Shown here in pieces: positions 1 to 8,430 of a stretch of DNA of 64,000 bases. Every line of letters starts with the position of its first letter. Position 1 is the stretch's first letter. Under the pieces are notes generated by a model, which worked only from the letters and a program-made list of their open reading frames with translations, made no database searches and was not told the origin of the DNA. The stretch is taken from assembly GCA_046348995.1 (NCBI GenBank), contig JAXMDB010000003.1, positions 429,409 through 493,408 on the forward strand, written 5' to 3'. The DNA comes from JANNSX01 sp046348995 (GTDB taxonomy: Bacteria; Pseudomonadota; Alphaproteobacteria; Rhizobiales; Hyphomicrobiaceae). The translations under genes and the position numbers were made by a program.

Positions 1-295
1 ACTCTGCGTCCGAGAGGATCACGTCGTAGGTGCCCGCGGGCGACTGGGCGATGAGACCCAGCATGTTGTCGCCGCCGGCGTAGTATTTCGGCTTGAACTT
101 GACGTTGTTGGCCTGCTCGAACTCGCCGACGACGTCGGGCTCGCCGTGGCCGTACCAGGAGAGCATGTTGAGCTCGACCGTGTCGGCCCAGGCGCGATTG
201 ACGTAGGGCATCGGGAATGCTGCGGCGCCGAGACCGGTGGCGAGACCGCCGAGCACCTTGCGGCGCGAGACCGGCTTCCTGATGAAATCTGTCAT
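1..295 (-). CDS. ABC transporter substrate-binding protein, PotD-like, N-terminal part (truncated by window edge)
   Basis: The first 98 codons of a gene that runs off the left edge. The start is ATG at 295, preceded on the minus strand by a strong GGAGG site. The N-terminus has a twin-arginine signal (SRRKVLGGLATG followed by an Ala-rich hydrophobic stretch and AWA cleavage region), so export by the Tat system is likely. The mature part begins ELNMLSWYGHGEPDVVGEF and contains GTYDVILSD, the pattern of spermidine/putrescine-type (PotD/SBP_bac) periplasmic binding proteins. It lies behind the LysR gene on the same strand and next to the creatinine genes. Import of creatinine, creatine or a related amine is therefore possible, but nothing here fixes the ligand. 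Confidence 0.8.
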   Translation of the reverse strand, partial: MTDFIRKPVSRRKVLGGLATGLGAAAFPMPYVNRAWADTVELNMLSWYGHGEPDVVGEFEQANNVKFKPKYYAGGDNMLGLIAQSPAGTYDVILSDAE

Positions 296-408
296 GTGTG
301 TTCTCCTCCCAGATCGCCGGCGGTTCGAGCCGTGCCAGCCGGAGCCTACGCTAGCTGCGCGGGCGCCCGCCATTAAATTGAACTTCCCAATGCGGCGATG
401 AGCCGGGC

Positions 409-1320
409 TTATCGGGCGGCGCGGAAGGGCCGATCGACCTTGATGAGATCCGCCTGACCGGAATCCTGGAGCGACTGCATGATCGTGCTCGCCAGCAGAA
501 CGCCTGCGGTCGACAGCGACGCGTGCTTGTAATGCAAGCCGACATGAACGTCGGGAAGGGGCGGCAATCCTTCCGCTTCACCAAGCGTGCGCATGCCCGG
601 GAGCAGCGTGCGCCGGGTCAGCGCCGTGATACCCCAGCCGGCGAGCACCGCAGTCTGCAGGCTGTTGATGCCCTGGCTCGCATAGGCAATCCGCCAGGGC
701 CGCTCGATCCGGTCGAGCGCGTGGATCATCCGCTCGCGGTACTCGCAGCCCTGGTGATGGGTGACGAGGGGAATGGGAGACTGCTCGTGCGGATTGCCGT
801 CGGAGGATGACGCCCAGATCGGCCGCTCGGCCCAGGCGAAGGCGACGCCGGCGTTGGGCGCCCCCTCATACATGGCGATGGCGAGATCGATCTCGCCGGC
901 GTTGAGCTTCTCGTGCAGCGTCGCGCTCAAGTCGCAATGCACCGACAGCTCGACGTCGGCGTGCTCGCGCACGAAATTGGTCAGCAGAGTCTGGAAGAAG
1001 GCGACCGCGTAGTCGACCGGCAGGCCCACCCTCAGCCGGCCGATGCTCGGTCGGCCGGCGATGCGAGCGACCGCCTCGTCGTTCAGCATGAGCAATTGGC
1101 GGGCGAACCGGACCAGCAGGTCGCCCTGCTCGGTGAGCACGATCTGGCGGCCGCTCGTGTCGATGAGCTGGCACTCGAGGATTTCCTCGAGCCGGCGGAT
1201 CTGCAGACTGACAGCCGGCTGCGAGCGCCCCATCGCCTCGCCCGCTCGCGTAAAGCTCTTCAAATCGGCGACGGTGACGAAGGTGCGCAGCATATCGGTC
1301 GGCAGATTGTGGTAGCGCAT
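409..1320 (-). CDS. LysR family transcriptional regulator
   Basis: A 303-residue protein of normal LysR length. Residues 1-65 form the winged helix-turn-helix DNA-binding domain (FTRAGEAMGRSQPAVSLQIRRLE is the recognisable core, with AVSLQI in the recognition helix). The rest is the two-lobed effector-binding domain. The start is ATG at 1320, with GGGGA upstream. It is divergent from creatininase, with 98 bp between the start codons and a perfect 6-bp inverted repeat inside that gap. By the usual LysR logic it probably controls the creatininase-creatinase genes and itself. The inducer is unknown; creatinine or creatine is a guess from context. Confidence 0.9.
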   Translation of the reverse strand: MRYHNLPTDMLRTFVTVADLKSFTRAGEAMGRSQPAVSLQIRRLEEILECQLIDTSGRQIVLTEQGDLLVRFARQLLMLNDEAVARIAGRPSIGRLRVGLPVDYAVAFFQTLLTNFVREHADVELSVHCDLSATLHEKLNAGEIDLAIAMYEGAPNAGVAFAWAERPIWASSSDGNPHEQSPIPLVTHHQGCEYRERMIHALDRIERPWRIAYASQGINSLQTAVLAGWGITALTRRTLLPGMRTLGEAEGLPPLPDVHVGLHYKHASLSTAGVLLASTIMQSLQDSGQADLIKVDRPFRAAR

Positions 1321-1349
1321 CCGCGTCCCCGCTTATGGGATCATTGAGC

Positions 1350-1370
1350 GAACAAATTTCCTGATTGTTC
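1350..1370. promoter_or_regulatory. Candidate LysR operator between the regulator and creatininase genes
   Basis: GAACAA (1350-1355) and TTGTTC (1365-1370) form a perfect inverted repeat with a 9-nt AT-rich spacer. The core fits the T-N11-A LysR box. It sits in the middle of the 98-bp divergent intergenic region, where a shared LysR site is expected. Binding has not been tested. Confidence 0.55.
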
Positions 1371-1418
1371 CAGCCGCGCCTTAGCTTTGCAACCAACAAC
1401 ACCCGAGGATGGGTCGCC

Positions 1419-2198
1419 ATGAGTCAATCCACGAGCTTCCTTGCCGAGCTGACCTGGGCCGAATTCGGCGACGCCGCCGCCAAGGGCACGCCCGTGCTCC
1501 TGCCCGTCGGCTCGACCGAGCAGCATGGCCTGCATCTCCCCCTCAATACCGATCAGCTCTTGCCGACCGAGGTCTGCCGCCGCGCGACCGCCATCCGGCC
1601 GGCGCTCGTCGCCCCCACCATTTGCTACGGCTACAAGTCCACGCAGCGCGCTGGCGGCGGCAATTGGTTCCCGGGGACGTTGAGCCTCGACGGCGCGACG
1701 CTGACGGCCTGGGTCAAGAACGTGTTGACCGAGCTCGGCCGCCACGGCATCCGGCAGATGTGTCTCGTCAACGGTCACTACGAGAACTCGTGGTTCCTGC
1801 ACGAGGCCATCGATCTGGCGCTTCGCGAGCTCAGGTGGGACGGCATCCGCGATGCGCGCGTCGTGCTGCTGTCCTATTGGGACTTCATCTCGCCCGAGAC
1901 GATTGCGCGAATCTATCCGGACGGTTTTGCCGGCGTCGAGCTCGAGCATGCGGGCGTCATGGAGACCTCGATGATGCTCGCAGCCCATCCTAAGCTCGTG
2001 CATCTGGACCGCGCCGAGGATCATGCCCCGGCGAAGTTCGCGTCCTACGACCTCTATCCCCCGCACGAAAATCTCACGCCCAAGGCCGGCAGCCTGACCT
2101 CGCCCAAGCGCGCGACCGCGGAGAAGGGCGAGATCCTCTTCGGCGTCACCGCCAAGGGCATTGCCGACACGCTCATCACCGAATTCGGCAAGGCGTAG
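1419..2198 (+). CDS. crnA: Creatininase (creatinine amidohydrolase)
   Basis: A 259-residue enzyme of the creatininase family, predicted to open creatinine to creatine (EC 3.5.2.10) in the cytoplasm. The metal ligands known from Pseudomonas putida creatininase fall at the same numbers: E34 and H36 (in GSTEQHG), D45 (NTD), H120 and E122 (NGHYEN). Length also matches that enzyme (260 residues). The ATG at 1419 is chosen because CGAGG lies about 10 nt upstream and this start gives the family numbering; an in-frame extension back to 1365 would run into the operator. The creatinase gene follows after 53 bp on the same strand, which supports creatininase over other family members such as MftE-like or sugar-amidase relatives. 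Confidence 0.9.
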   Translation: MSQSTSFLAELTWAEFGDAAAKGTPVLLPVGSTEQHGLHLPLNTDQLLPTEVCRRATAIRPALVAPTICYGYKSTQRAGGGNWFPGTLSLDGATLTAWVKNVLTELGRHGIRQMCLVNGHYENSWFLHEAIDLALRELRWDGIRDARVVLLSYWDFISPETIARIYPDGFAGVELEHAGVMETSMMLAAHPKLVHLDRAEDHAPAKFASYDLYPPHENLTPKAGSLTSPKRATAEKGEILFGVTAKGIADTLITEFGKA

Positions 2199-2251
2199 CG
2201 CCGCCGAGACGATCCTCATCAATCTGAACCCGCGACGAGAAGGAGACCGCC

Positions 2252-3484
2252 ATGGCGACCGCCCATGCCAAGACCGAGGATATGCTGCACGTCATGAAGT
2301 GGCACAACGGCGACAAAGCCTGGTCGCCCTTCTCGGACAAGGAGATGAGCCGCCGGCAGAATGGGCTGCGCGGCAAGCTCGCTGAGCTCAAGATCGATGC
2401 CGCGCTGTTCACCTCCTATCACAACATCTGCTACTACTCGGGCTTCCTCTACTGCTACTTCGGCCGCAAATACGGCCTCGTCATCGACCAGAACAAGGCG
2501 ACGACGGTTTCGGCCGGCATCGACGGCGGCCAGCCCTGGCGGCGCACCTTCGGCGACAACATCACCTACACGGATTGGCGCCGGGACAGCTATTTCACGG
2601 CGGTCAAGTCGCTGACGAAGGGCGTGAAGCGCCTCGGCATCGAGTTCGATCACGTGTCGGTCGCCTTCCGCAAGCAGATCGAGGATGCGTTCCCGGGTGT
2701 TGAGCTCGTCGACATCGCCGAGCCCGCCATGTGGCTGCGCACGATCAAATCGGCCGAGGAGCACAAGCACATCCGCGAGTGCACGCGCATCTGCAACGTC
2801 GGCGCGCGGGCCGTCATGGGGGCGATCAAGGCCGGCGTGCCGGAGTACGAGGTGGCGCTCGCCTCGACCAACGCCATGGTGCGCGAGATCGGCAAGAGCT
2901 TCCCGTTCGTCGAGCTGATGGACACCTGGACGTGGTTCCAGTCCGGCATCGAGACGGACGGCGCGCACAACCCGGTCACCAACCGCAAGGTGCAGAAGGG
3001 CGACATCCTCTCGCTGAACTGCTTCCCGATGATCTTCGGCTACTACACGGCGATCGAGCGCACGCTGTTCTGCGATCACGCGTCTCCGACCCACCTCGAT
3101 CTGTGGGAGAAGAACTGCGAGGTCATGCGCGTCGGCTCGGACTTGATGAAGCCCGGCAAGAAATGCTCCGAGATCGCGCTCGAGCTCAACGATCTCTACC
3201 GCAAGTGGGATCTCCTGAAGTACCGCTCGTTCGGTTACGGCCACTCCTTCGGCGTGCTCAGCCACTACTACGGTCGCGAGGCCGGCGTGGAGCTGCGCGA
3301 GGACGTCGAGACGGTGCTCCAGCCCGGCATGGTCGTCTCCATGGAGCCGATGATCATGATCCCGGAGGGGCAACCCGGTGCCGGCGGCTATCGCGAGCAC
3401 GACATCTTCATCATCACCGAGACGGGTGCCGAAAACATCACGAACTTCCCCTACGGCCCCGAGGAAATGATCATCAAGGGTTGA
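2252..3484 (+). CDS. creA: Creatinase (creatine amidinohydrolase)
   Basis: A 410-residue protein of the M24 'pita-bread' fold that should hydrolyse creatine to sarcosine and urea (EC 3.5.3.3). It keeps long stretches recognised from Pseudomonas creatinase: FTSYHNI, NIDGGQPWRR-like SAGIDGGQPWRR, ELMDTWTWFQSGI, HNPVT and YGHSFGTLSHYYGREAG-like YGHSFGVLSHYYGREAG. His239, in HNPVT, corresponds to the catalytic His232 of the P. putida enzyme. Start ATG at 2252 has GAAGGAGA just upstream. It is co-directional with creatininase and probably forms a two-gene operon. Sarcosine oxidase/dehydrogenase and urease are not in this window. The N-terminus is a few residues longer than in Pseudomonas. Confidence 0.92.
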   Translation: MATAHAKTEDMLHVMKWHNGDKAWSPFSDKEMSRRQNGLRGKLAELKIDAALFTSYHNICYYSGFLYCYFGRKYGLVIDQNKATTVSAGIDGGQPWRRTFGDNITYTDWRRDSYFTAVKSLTKGVKRLGIEFDHVSVAFRKQIEDAFPGVELVDIAEPAMWLRTIKSAEEHKHIRECTRICNVGARAVMGAIKAGVPEYEVALASTNAMVREIGKSFPFVELMDTWTWFQSGIETDGAHNPVTNRKVQKGDILSLNCFPMIFGYYTAIERTLFCDHASPTHLDLWEKNCEVMRVGSDLMKPGKKCSEIALELNDLYRKWDLLKYRSFGYGHSFGVLSHYYGREAGVELREDVETVLQPGMVVSMEPMIMIPEGQPGAGGYREHDIFIITETGAENITNFPYGPEEMIIKG

Positions 3485-3530
3485 GGCAACGCGATCGTCC
3501 CTCGCGTCCGTGAGGACATGAGCACACAAG

Positions 3531-3564
3531 GCTCTCCGCCGGCACTCGTTGCCAGGCGGAGAGC
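3531..3564 (+). terminator. Hairpin downstream of creatinase, probable terminator
   Basis: GCTCTCCGCC (3531-3540) pairs perfectly with GGCGGAGAGC (3555-3564), 47 bp after the creatinase stop. There is no clear T run after it, so it may be a weak or factor-assisted terminator. Confidence 0.45.
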
Positions 3565-3644
3565 TCTGGTCTCGGTCAGGCTTGAACCGGTCAGATCACT
3601 CGATTGATTGCCGTCACCGGGCGGATGTGACGTGTTTGGTTCCA

Positions 3645-3670
3645 TTGGCGGAGCCGAGGCGAATCGTACC
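3645..3670 (-). repeat. Degenerate copy of the 3' end of tRNA-Ala (possible att remnant)
   Basis: The 26 bases match the + strand sequence over the 3' end of the tRNA-Ala gene (23105-23130) at 23 of 26 positions, in the same orientation. Differences are at 3649, 3660 and 3667. Beyond it a weaker resemblance continues (ATTCGAGCG near 3688 against ATTCAAGCG in the tRNA), but no intact tRNA can be folded. A tRNA 3'-end repeat facing an intact tRNA is the arrangement left by tRNA-targeted integration. Confidence 0.45.
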
Positions 3671-4024
3671 AGACGACTCCGCTAGTGATTCGAGCGAGAA
3701 GAATCCAACGTCTCCCAACATCGGTTTGGGAATTTAACTCACCACTCCCTATATCCGGCCGAACTGCTTTTTCCTCTTTAGGCGTTCAATCGCCAGCCGC
3801 GCCAACGACCTGTGTTCCGCAGCCATCGTGCATCAAGCCCCCTCCTGCGGCGTGGCGAGACTTGTGATTGATGCGACTTCGTTCGCTGAGCATCCCGCAA
3901 TTTCCAATCGCTTGGCCACAGCCTTCCGCATTCCATGAGTGTCGCAGGACGTAGGCCGGGTCCGCCCGCAGTATCCTGTCTCTATTCCGAGTTCCGCTAT
4001 TTGGTCTCCCGATACTGTCGCGAT

Positions 4025-4053
4025 TTGGAAAAGGAGTTAATTCTGTCTAAAGA
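4025..4053 (+). promoter_or_regulatory. Candidate promoter for the adhesin locus
   Basis: TTGGAA (4025-4030), a 17-nt spacer, then TAAAGA (4048-4053), lying about 110 bp before the adhesin start in the least GC-rich part of the gap. It is a consensus-style match by eye only. Confidence 0.3.
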
Positions 4054-4162
4054 CTATTTACCGATGTTCTGCTCTGAATGGGCAATCCGCGACTCGTCTG
4101 TCGAGAGTTATCGCCTATCAAAATGAGACCGGAACGCCGACGGAGACCAGGGGAAGCTTCAA

Positions 4163-6877
4163 ATGGACATCGTTGCCGAAGCGGAAGAATCGACCCCGGC
4201 GGCCTCTGTGGTTTTGGTTTTTCCGAACGCGCTTGTCCTCAGGTACACAACAGGCGAAACCGTTCGGCTCCAGCTTTCCGGTGACCTGGCTGCGCGCCTG
4301 GAAGGTCATGAGGAGAGTATTGCGAAATTACTTGCCGATCATCCGGAGTTGCGTGAGGACCTCGCCCGGCTAGCCGATCTTGTCGAGGCCGAGGCCGCTG
4401 ATGGACCAGCGGACGAGGAAGATCAGGCACACAAGAACGAGATACCCGACGAGTCAAACTCGGAGCCGCCGAGCGAGCCGGCCGCTCATGGTCAGTTTCA
4501 AACACCCTTTGACGCCGGCACGACCGGTCACCCCGTCGGCCACCTCCCGCCTCTTCGAGACGATGGGCGCGAGGATGCAAATCACATCGACCAGGATCAG
4601 GTCGGCATCCGCTCGCACTTCGACACGCTTGCCGTGTTCCGGAACACCGGCAACGACGGCGCCGCCGGCGTCGGGCACGCGTTCGATCACCTTCTGCCGA
4701 TGGGCGACGACTACCGGCGCGGCATGCCCGGCCAGAGCCCGGACGACGTCGTTTTCCCGTCGAGCGACGGCTCGACACCTCCGCCGCTCTCCGCGCCGAT
4801 GGACGAGCTCATCAACATCCTCGAGGACGGCAGCTTCAAAGGCAACGTGCTCGACAATGACGATATTCCGAACGGGTTCACCGCGCTCAGGTTGAAGACA
4901 CCGCCCACCGTCGGCACGCTGGTGCTGAAGCCGAACGGCGACTTCGACTACACGCCGCCCCCGCATTTCTCGGGCACCGTGACGTTCACCTACACCTACA
5001 TCGATCCCGCCACGGCTCAGGTGCACACCTCCAAGACGACGATCGTCGTCGAGGCCGTCGCGGACGCGCCCATCGCCAAGACGCCGGACACGCCGTACGT
5101 GACGGACGAGGACACCTCGGTATCGCTCAAGGGATTGGGCGGCGAGCTCATTGACAAGGACGGCTCGGAGCGTCTGACCTACCGCATCGAGCACGTACCT
5201 GCAGGCACGGTCTTCACCAGCGCCAACGGGCAGCCAGTCGGCACCGATCTCGGCAACGGCGTCTGGTCGTTCACGAAGCTCGAGCTCGAGCGCGGCTTGG
5301 TGCTCACGCCGGCCGTCGACGTGCATGGCACTATTCCGCTGATCCTCGTCGCGGTTGCGACCGAGCGGTCGAACGGCGACGTCGCCGAGACGCGCAAGCC
5401 GTTCTCCATCGTCGTCAATCCTATCCCGGACCCGATCACCATCGATCCGGTGAGCGCGACGAACGAGGACGTACCCGCGGCGTTCGGCGCCGAGATCGCT
5501 TCGAGCATCGTCAAAGCCGATAACCTCGACGGCTCGGAGCACTACACGAGTGTCGCGATCACCGGCATTCCCACGGGCGCCATCGTCGGCCTCGGCACGG
5601 CGACGCCCGGCATCGATGCCGTCTACAATGCACTCACCGGCACGATCACCCTGACCGTGTTGCCGGGTGGCACCGATGCCGACTTCGTCGCGGCGCTCGC
5701 CAAGCTCACGCTGACCGCTCCGAACGACAGCGACGCCGACATTCCCCTCACCGTGACGTTTACGACGGACGATGCCGGGACGCCCGGAACCTTCGTCCTC
5801 GCCCACACCGTCGAGGTCGCGGCCGTCGCGGATGCCCCCCTTGCCGAGTTTGCGGCCGGGCCCAACGTCAAGACGGATGCCGGTACGGGCAATCTCTACG
5901 TCGAGGGCGTCGAGGATCAGAATCTCGACATCCCGATCGTGGTTGCGGTCACCGATACCGATGGCAGCGAGGATCTCGACCATGTGCTGATCGAGGGGCT
6001 GCCGGCAGGCTTCGTTTTCCAAGGCCTGACGGCGCAACCGGACGGCAGCTACCTCATCACCGGCACGACGGCCCAAATCGAGGCCGTGCTCGCCGCACTT
6101 GTCATTGTTCCGCCGGCCAACGCCGATGACGATTTCACGCTGACGGTGACGGTGGTCTCGCGCGAGACCAATCCGACGACCTCGGGCGGCGACGCCGGCG
6201 TCATTGCGGTGCCGACAGCCACGACCGTCATCAGCATTCCGGTCGTCTTCAAAGCCGCCTACGACGCCCCCGTCATCACCGGCGACAGCTCGGTCGTCGA
6301 GGATCACAACGTCAACTTCGGCACCAACATCGTCATCACCCGCGACGACGTCAACGACGGCTCGGAGACCGTGACGAAAGTCGTCGTCGGCGGTTTTCCG
6401 ACGGGTGGCACCGTCAGCTATCCCGGCGATGGCGTGATGCCGCTGGCGCCCGGTGTGACGATCACCGTTACGACCGATGGCCTCGGCAATCCGATCCTGA
6501 CGCTCGAGCGCACGCCCGGTGGCACCGAAGCTCAGCTTCTCGCCGCACTGACGCTGCTCACGCTGACGCCGCCCGCCGACAGCGATCGCGACATCACACT
6601 CACGGTCGATGTCACGACCACCGACAACGACGGCATTTCTCACACGGCGAACGGCACACATCCGATAGCCGTCCGCGCGGAAGCGGATACCGCCGGCTTG
6701 ACGGTTCCCTCGCCCAACAGCGGGCTCGAGGACCAGCCGATCGCGATTGCCTTCTCGGTCGCCCGCAACGACACCGACCCGAGCCAGGCGACGGCGTCGG
6801 AAGCCATCGAGACGGTGGTCATCCGCAACATCCCGGCCGGCTTCACGCTGTCCTCGACCTCGGCCGCCGCGACCTGA
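4163..6877 (+). CDS. Giant cadherin-like/RTX adhesin, N-terminal fragment (ends at a frameshift)
   Basis: A 904-residue open frame from ATG 4163 (AGGGGAAG site upstream) to a TGA at 6875-6877. Residues 1-200 are an acidic, non-repetitive N-terminus without a Sec signal, as expected for a type I secretion substrate. From about residue 215 the protein is built of Ca-binding-type Ig/cadherin modules of about 90-130 residues with a recurring D-x-DGSE motif (DKDGSE, NLDGSE, DTDGSE). The frame ends artificially: the base run GCGACCTGACG lacks one C compared with GCGACCCTGACG at the same point of the second repeat copy (7752-7762). Restoring that C joins this frame exactly to the one continuing to 17805. 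It is therefore the first fifth of one gene, not a separate protein. No LapG-type retention module was recognised. Confidence 0.8.
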   Translation: MDIVAEAEESTPAASVVLVFPNALVLRYTTGETVRLQLSGDLAARLEGHEESIAKLLADHPELREDLARLADLVEAEAADGPADEEDQAHKNEIPDESNSEPPSEPAAHGQFQTPFDAGTTGHPVGHLPPLRDDGREDANHIDQDQVGIRSHFDTLAVFRNTGNDGAAGVGHAFDHLLPMGDDYRRGMPGQSPDDVVFPSSDGSTPPPLSAPMDELINILEDGSFKGNVLDNDDIPNGFTALRLKTPPTVGTLVLKPNGDFDYTPPPHFSGTVTFTYTYIDPATAQVHTSKTTIVVEAVADAPIAKTPDTPYVTDEDTSVSLKGLGGELIDKDGSERLTYRIEHVPAGTVFTSANGQPVGTDLGNGVWSFTKLELERGLVLTPAVDVHGTIPLILVAVATERSNGDVAETRKPFSIVVNPIPDPITIDPVSATNEDVPAAFGAEIASSIVKADNLDGSEHYTSVAITGIPTGAIVGLGTATPGIDAVYNALTGTITLTVLPGGTDADFVAALAKLTLTAPNDSDADIPLTVTFTTDDAGTPGTFVLAHTVEVAAVADAPLAEFAAGPNVKTDAGTGNLYVEGVEDQNLDIPIVVAVTDTDGSEDLDHVLIEGLPAGFVFQGLTAQPDGSYLITGTTAQIEAVLAALVIVPPANADDDFTLTVTVVSRETNPTTSGGDAGVIAVPTATTVISIPVVFKAAYDAPVITGDSSVVEDHNVNFGTNIVITRDDVNDGSETVTKVVVGGFPTGGTVSYPGDGVMPLAPGVTITVTTDGLGNPILTLERTPGGTEAQLLAALTLLTLTPPADSDRDITLTVDVTTTDNDGISHTANGTHPIAVRAEADTAGLTVPSPNSGLEDQPIAIAFSVARNDTDPSQATASEAIETVVIRNIPAGFTLSSTSAAAT

Positions 6878-8430
6878 CGCTCAACCCGGACGGCTCTTAC
6901 ACCGTCACCGGCCCCAACCTCGCCGATCCCGTCGCCAACGACGCGGCGATCAACGCCGTGCTCGCCAACCTCGTGCTGACGCCCGTTCCCGGCGGCGCCC
7001 GCGATAATGTCGACGACGACTTCACCCTCTCCGTCACCGTCACGACCATCGAGACCAATCTCGACGGCGGCCAGATCGAGACCGAGCGCAACAGCCAGAC
7101 CTACACGATCCCCGTCACCGTCGATCCGGTCGCCGACGCCGTCTCGATCACGGGCTCGAGCACCGTCATCGAGGACCAGACCGTCACCTTCGGCGCCGAC
7201 ATCACGCTGACGAAGGCCGACCAGAACAGCACGCTCGCGACCGGTCCGTCCTCCGAGACCATCACCAAGATCGTCGTCTCGGGCATACCTGTGGGCGCCA
7301 CGCTCGACACCGGCTCGGCGACATCGCACGTTCTCGTCGATACCTCGGTCGCCGGCCAGGTGACGCTGACGCTGCAGTCGGGCGGAACGGAAACCGACAT
7401 CCAGGCCGCGCTCGACAAGCTCAAGCTCACGCCGCCCACCGACAGCGATCTCGACATCACTCTCTCGCTTGCCGTCACCACCGTCGATCGTTGGGATACG
7501 GCCGAGGCCTCCGCTGGGAACACGACCTCTGGCCTCACGCACACCATCGCCGTCCGCGCGGAAGCGGACTCCGCCGGCTTGACGGTTCCCTCGCCCAACA
7601 GCGGGCTCGAGGACCAGCCGATCGCGATTGCCTTCTCGGTCGCCCGCAACGACACCGACCCGAGCCAGGCGACGGCGTCGGAAGCCATCGAGACGGTGGT
7701 CATCCGCAACATCCCGGCCGGCTTCACGCTGTCCTCGACCTCGGCCGCCGCGACCCTGACGCTCAACCCGGACGGCTCTTACACCGTCACCGGCCCCAAC
7801 CTCGCCGATCCCGTCGCCAACGACGCGGCGATCAACGCCGTGCTCGCCAACCTCGTGCTGACGCCCGTTCCCGGCGGCGCCCGCGATAATGTCGACGACG
7901 ACTTCACCCTCTCCGTCACCGTCACGACCATCGAGACCAATCTCGACGGCGGCCAGATCGAGACCGAGCGCAACAGCCAGACCTACACGATCCCCGTCAC
8001 CGTCGATCCGGTCGCCGACGCCGTCTCGATCACGGGCTCGAGCACCGTCATCGAGGACCAGACCGTCACCTTCGGCGCCGACATCACGCTGACGAAGGCC
8101 GACCAGAACAGCACGCTCGCGACCGGTCCGTCCTCCGAGACCATCACCAAGATCGTCGTCTCGGGCATACCTGTGGGCGCCACGCTCGACACCGGCTCGG
8201 CGACATCGCACGTTCTCGTCGATACCTCGGTCGCCGGCCAGGTGACGCTGACGCTGCAGTCGGGCGGAACGGAAGCCGACATCCAGGCCGCGCTCGACAA
8301 GCTCAAGCTCACGCCGCTCACCGACAGCGATCTCGACATCACTCTCTCGCTTGCCGTCACCACCGTCGATCGTTGGGATACGGCCGAGGCCTCCGCTGGG
8401 AACACGACCTCTGGCCTCACGCACACCATC
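6668..8430 (+). repeat. 882-bp near-identical tandem duplication inside the adhesin gene
   Basis: Copy A is 6668-7548 (881 bp) and copy B is 7549-8430 (882 bp, 294 codons). By eye they differ by four substitutions (two near 6688-6689, one in the GAAACC/GAAGCC position near 7392, one in CCGCCCACC/CCGCTCACC) and one deleted C in copy A at 6873-6874. Each copy encodes two adhesin modules. The unit length is a multiple of three, so copy number change keeps the frame, but the single-base loss in copy A breaks it. Confidence 0.92.

Larger units (their letters stand above)
3485..4162. other. Intergenic region between creatinase and the adhesin locus
   Basis: About 680 bp with no convincing gene on either strand. 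It holds a terminator-like hairpin (3531-3564), a degenerate tRNA-Ala 3'-end sequence (3645-3670), and from about 3720 a visibly less GC-rich stretch leading to the adhesin start, with a possible promoter at 4025-4053. Confidence 0.6.

Noticed and set aside
3645..3720. A second tRNA-Ala gene
   Set aside because: Only the 3' portion resembles a tRNA; no acceptor or D stem can be formed, so it is listed only as a degenerate repeat.
6868..6885. Programmed ribosomal frameshift in the adhesin gene
   Set aside because: No slippery heptamer or downstream pseudoknot was seen, and the second repeat copy shows simple loss of one C in a CCC run.
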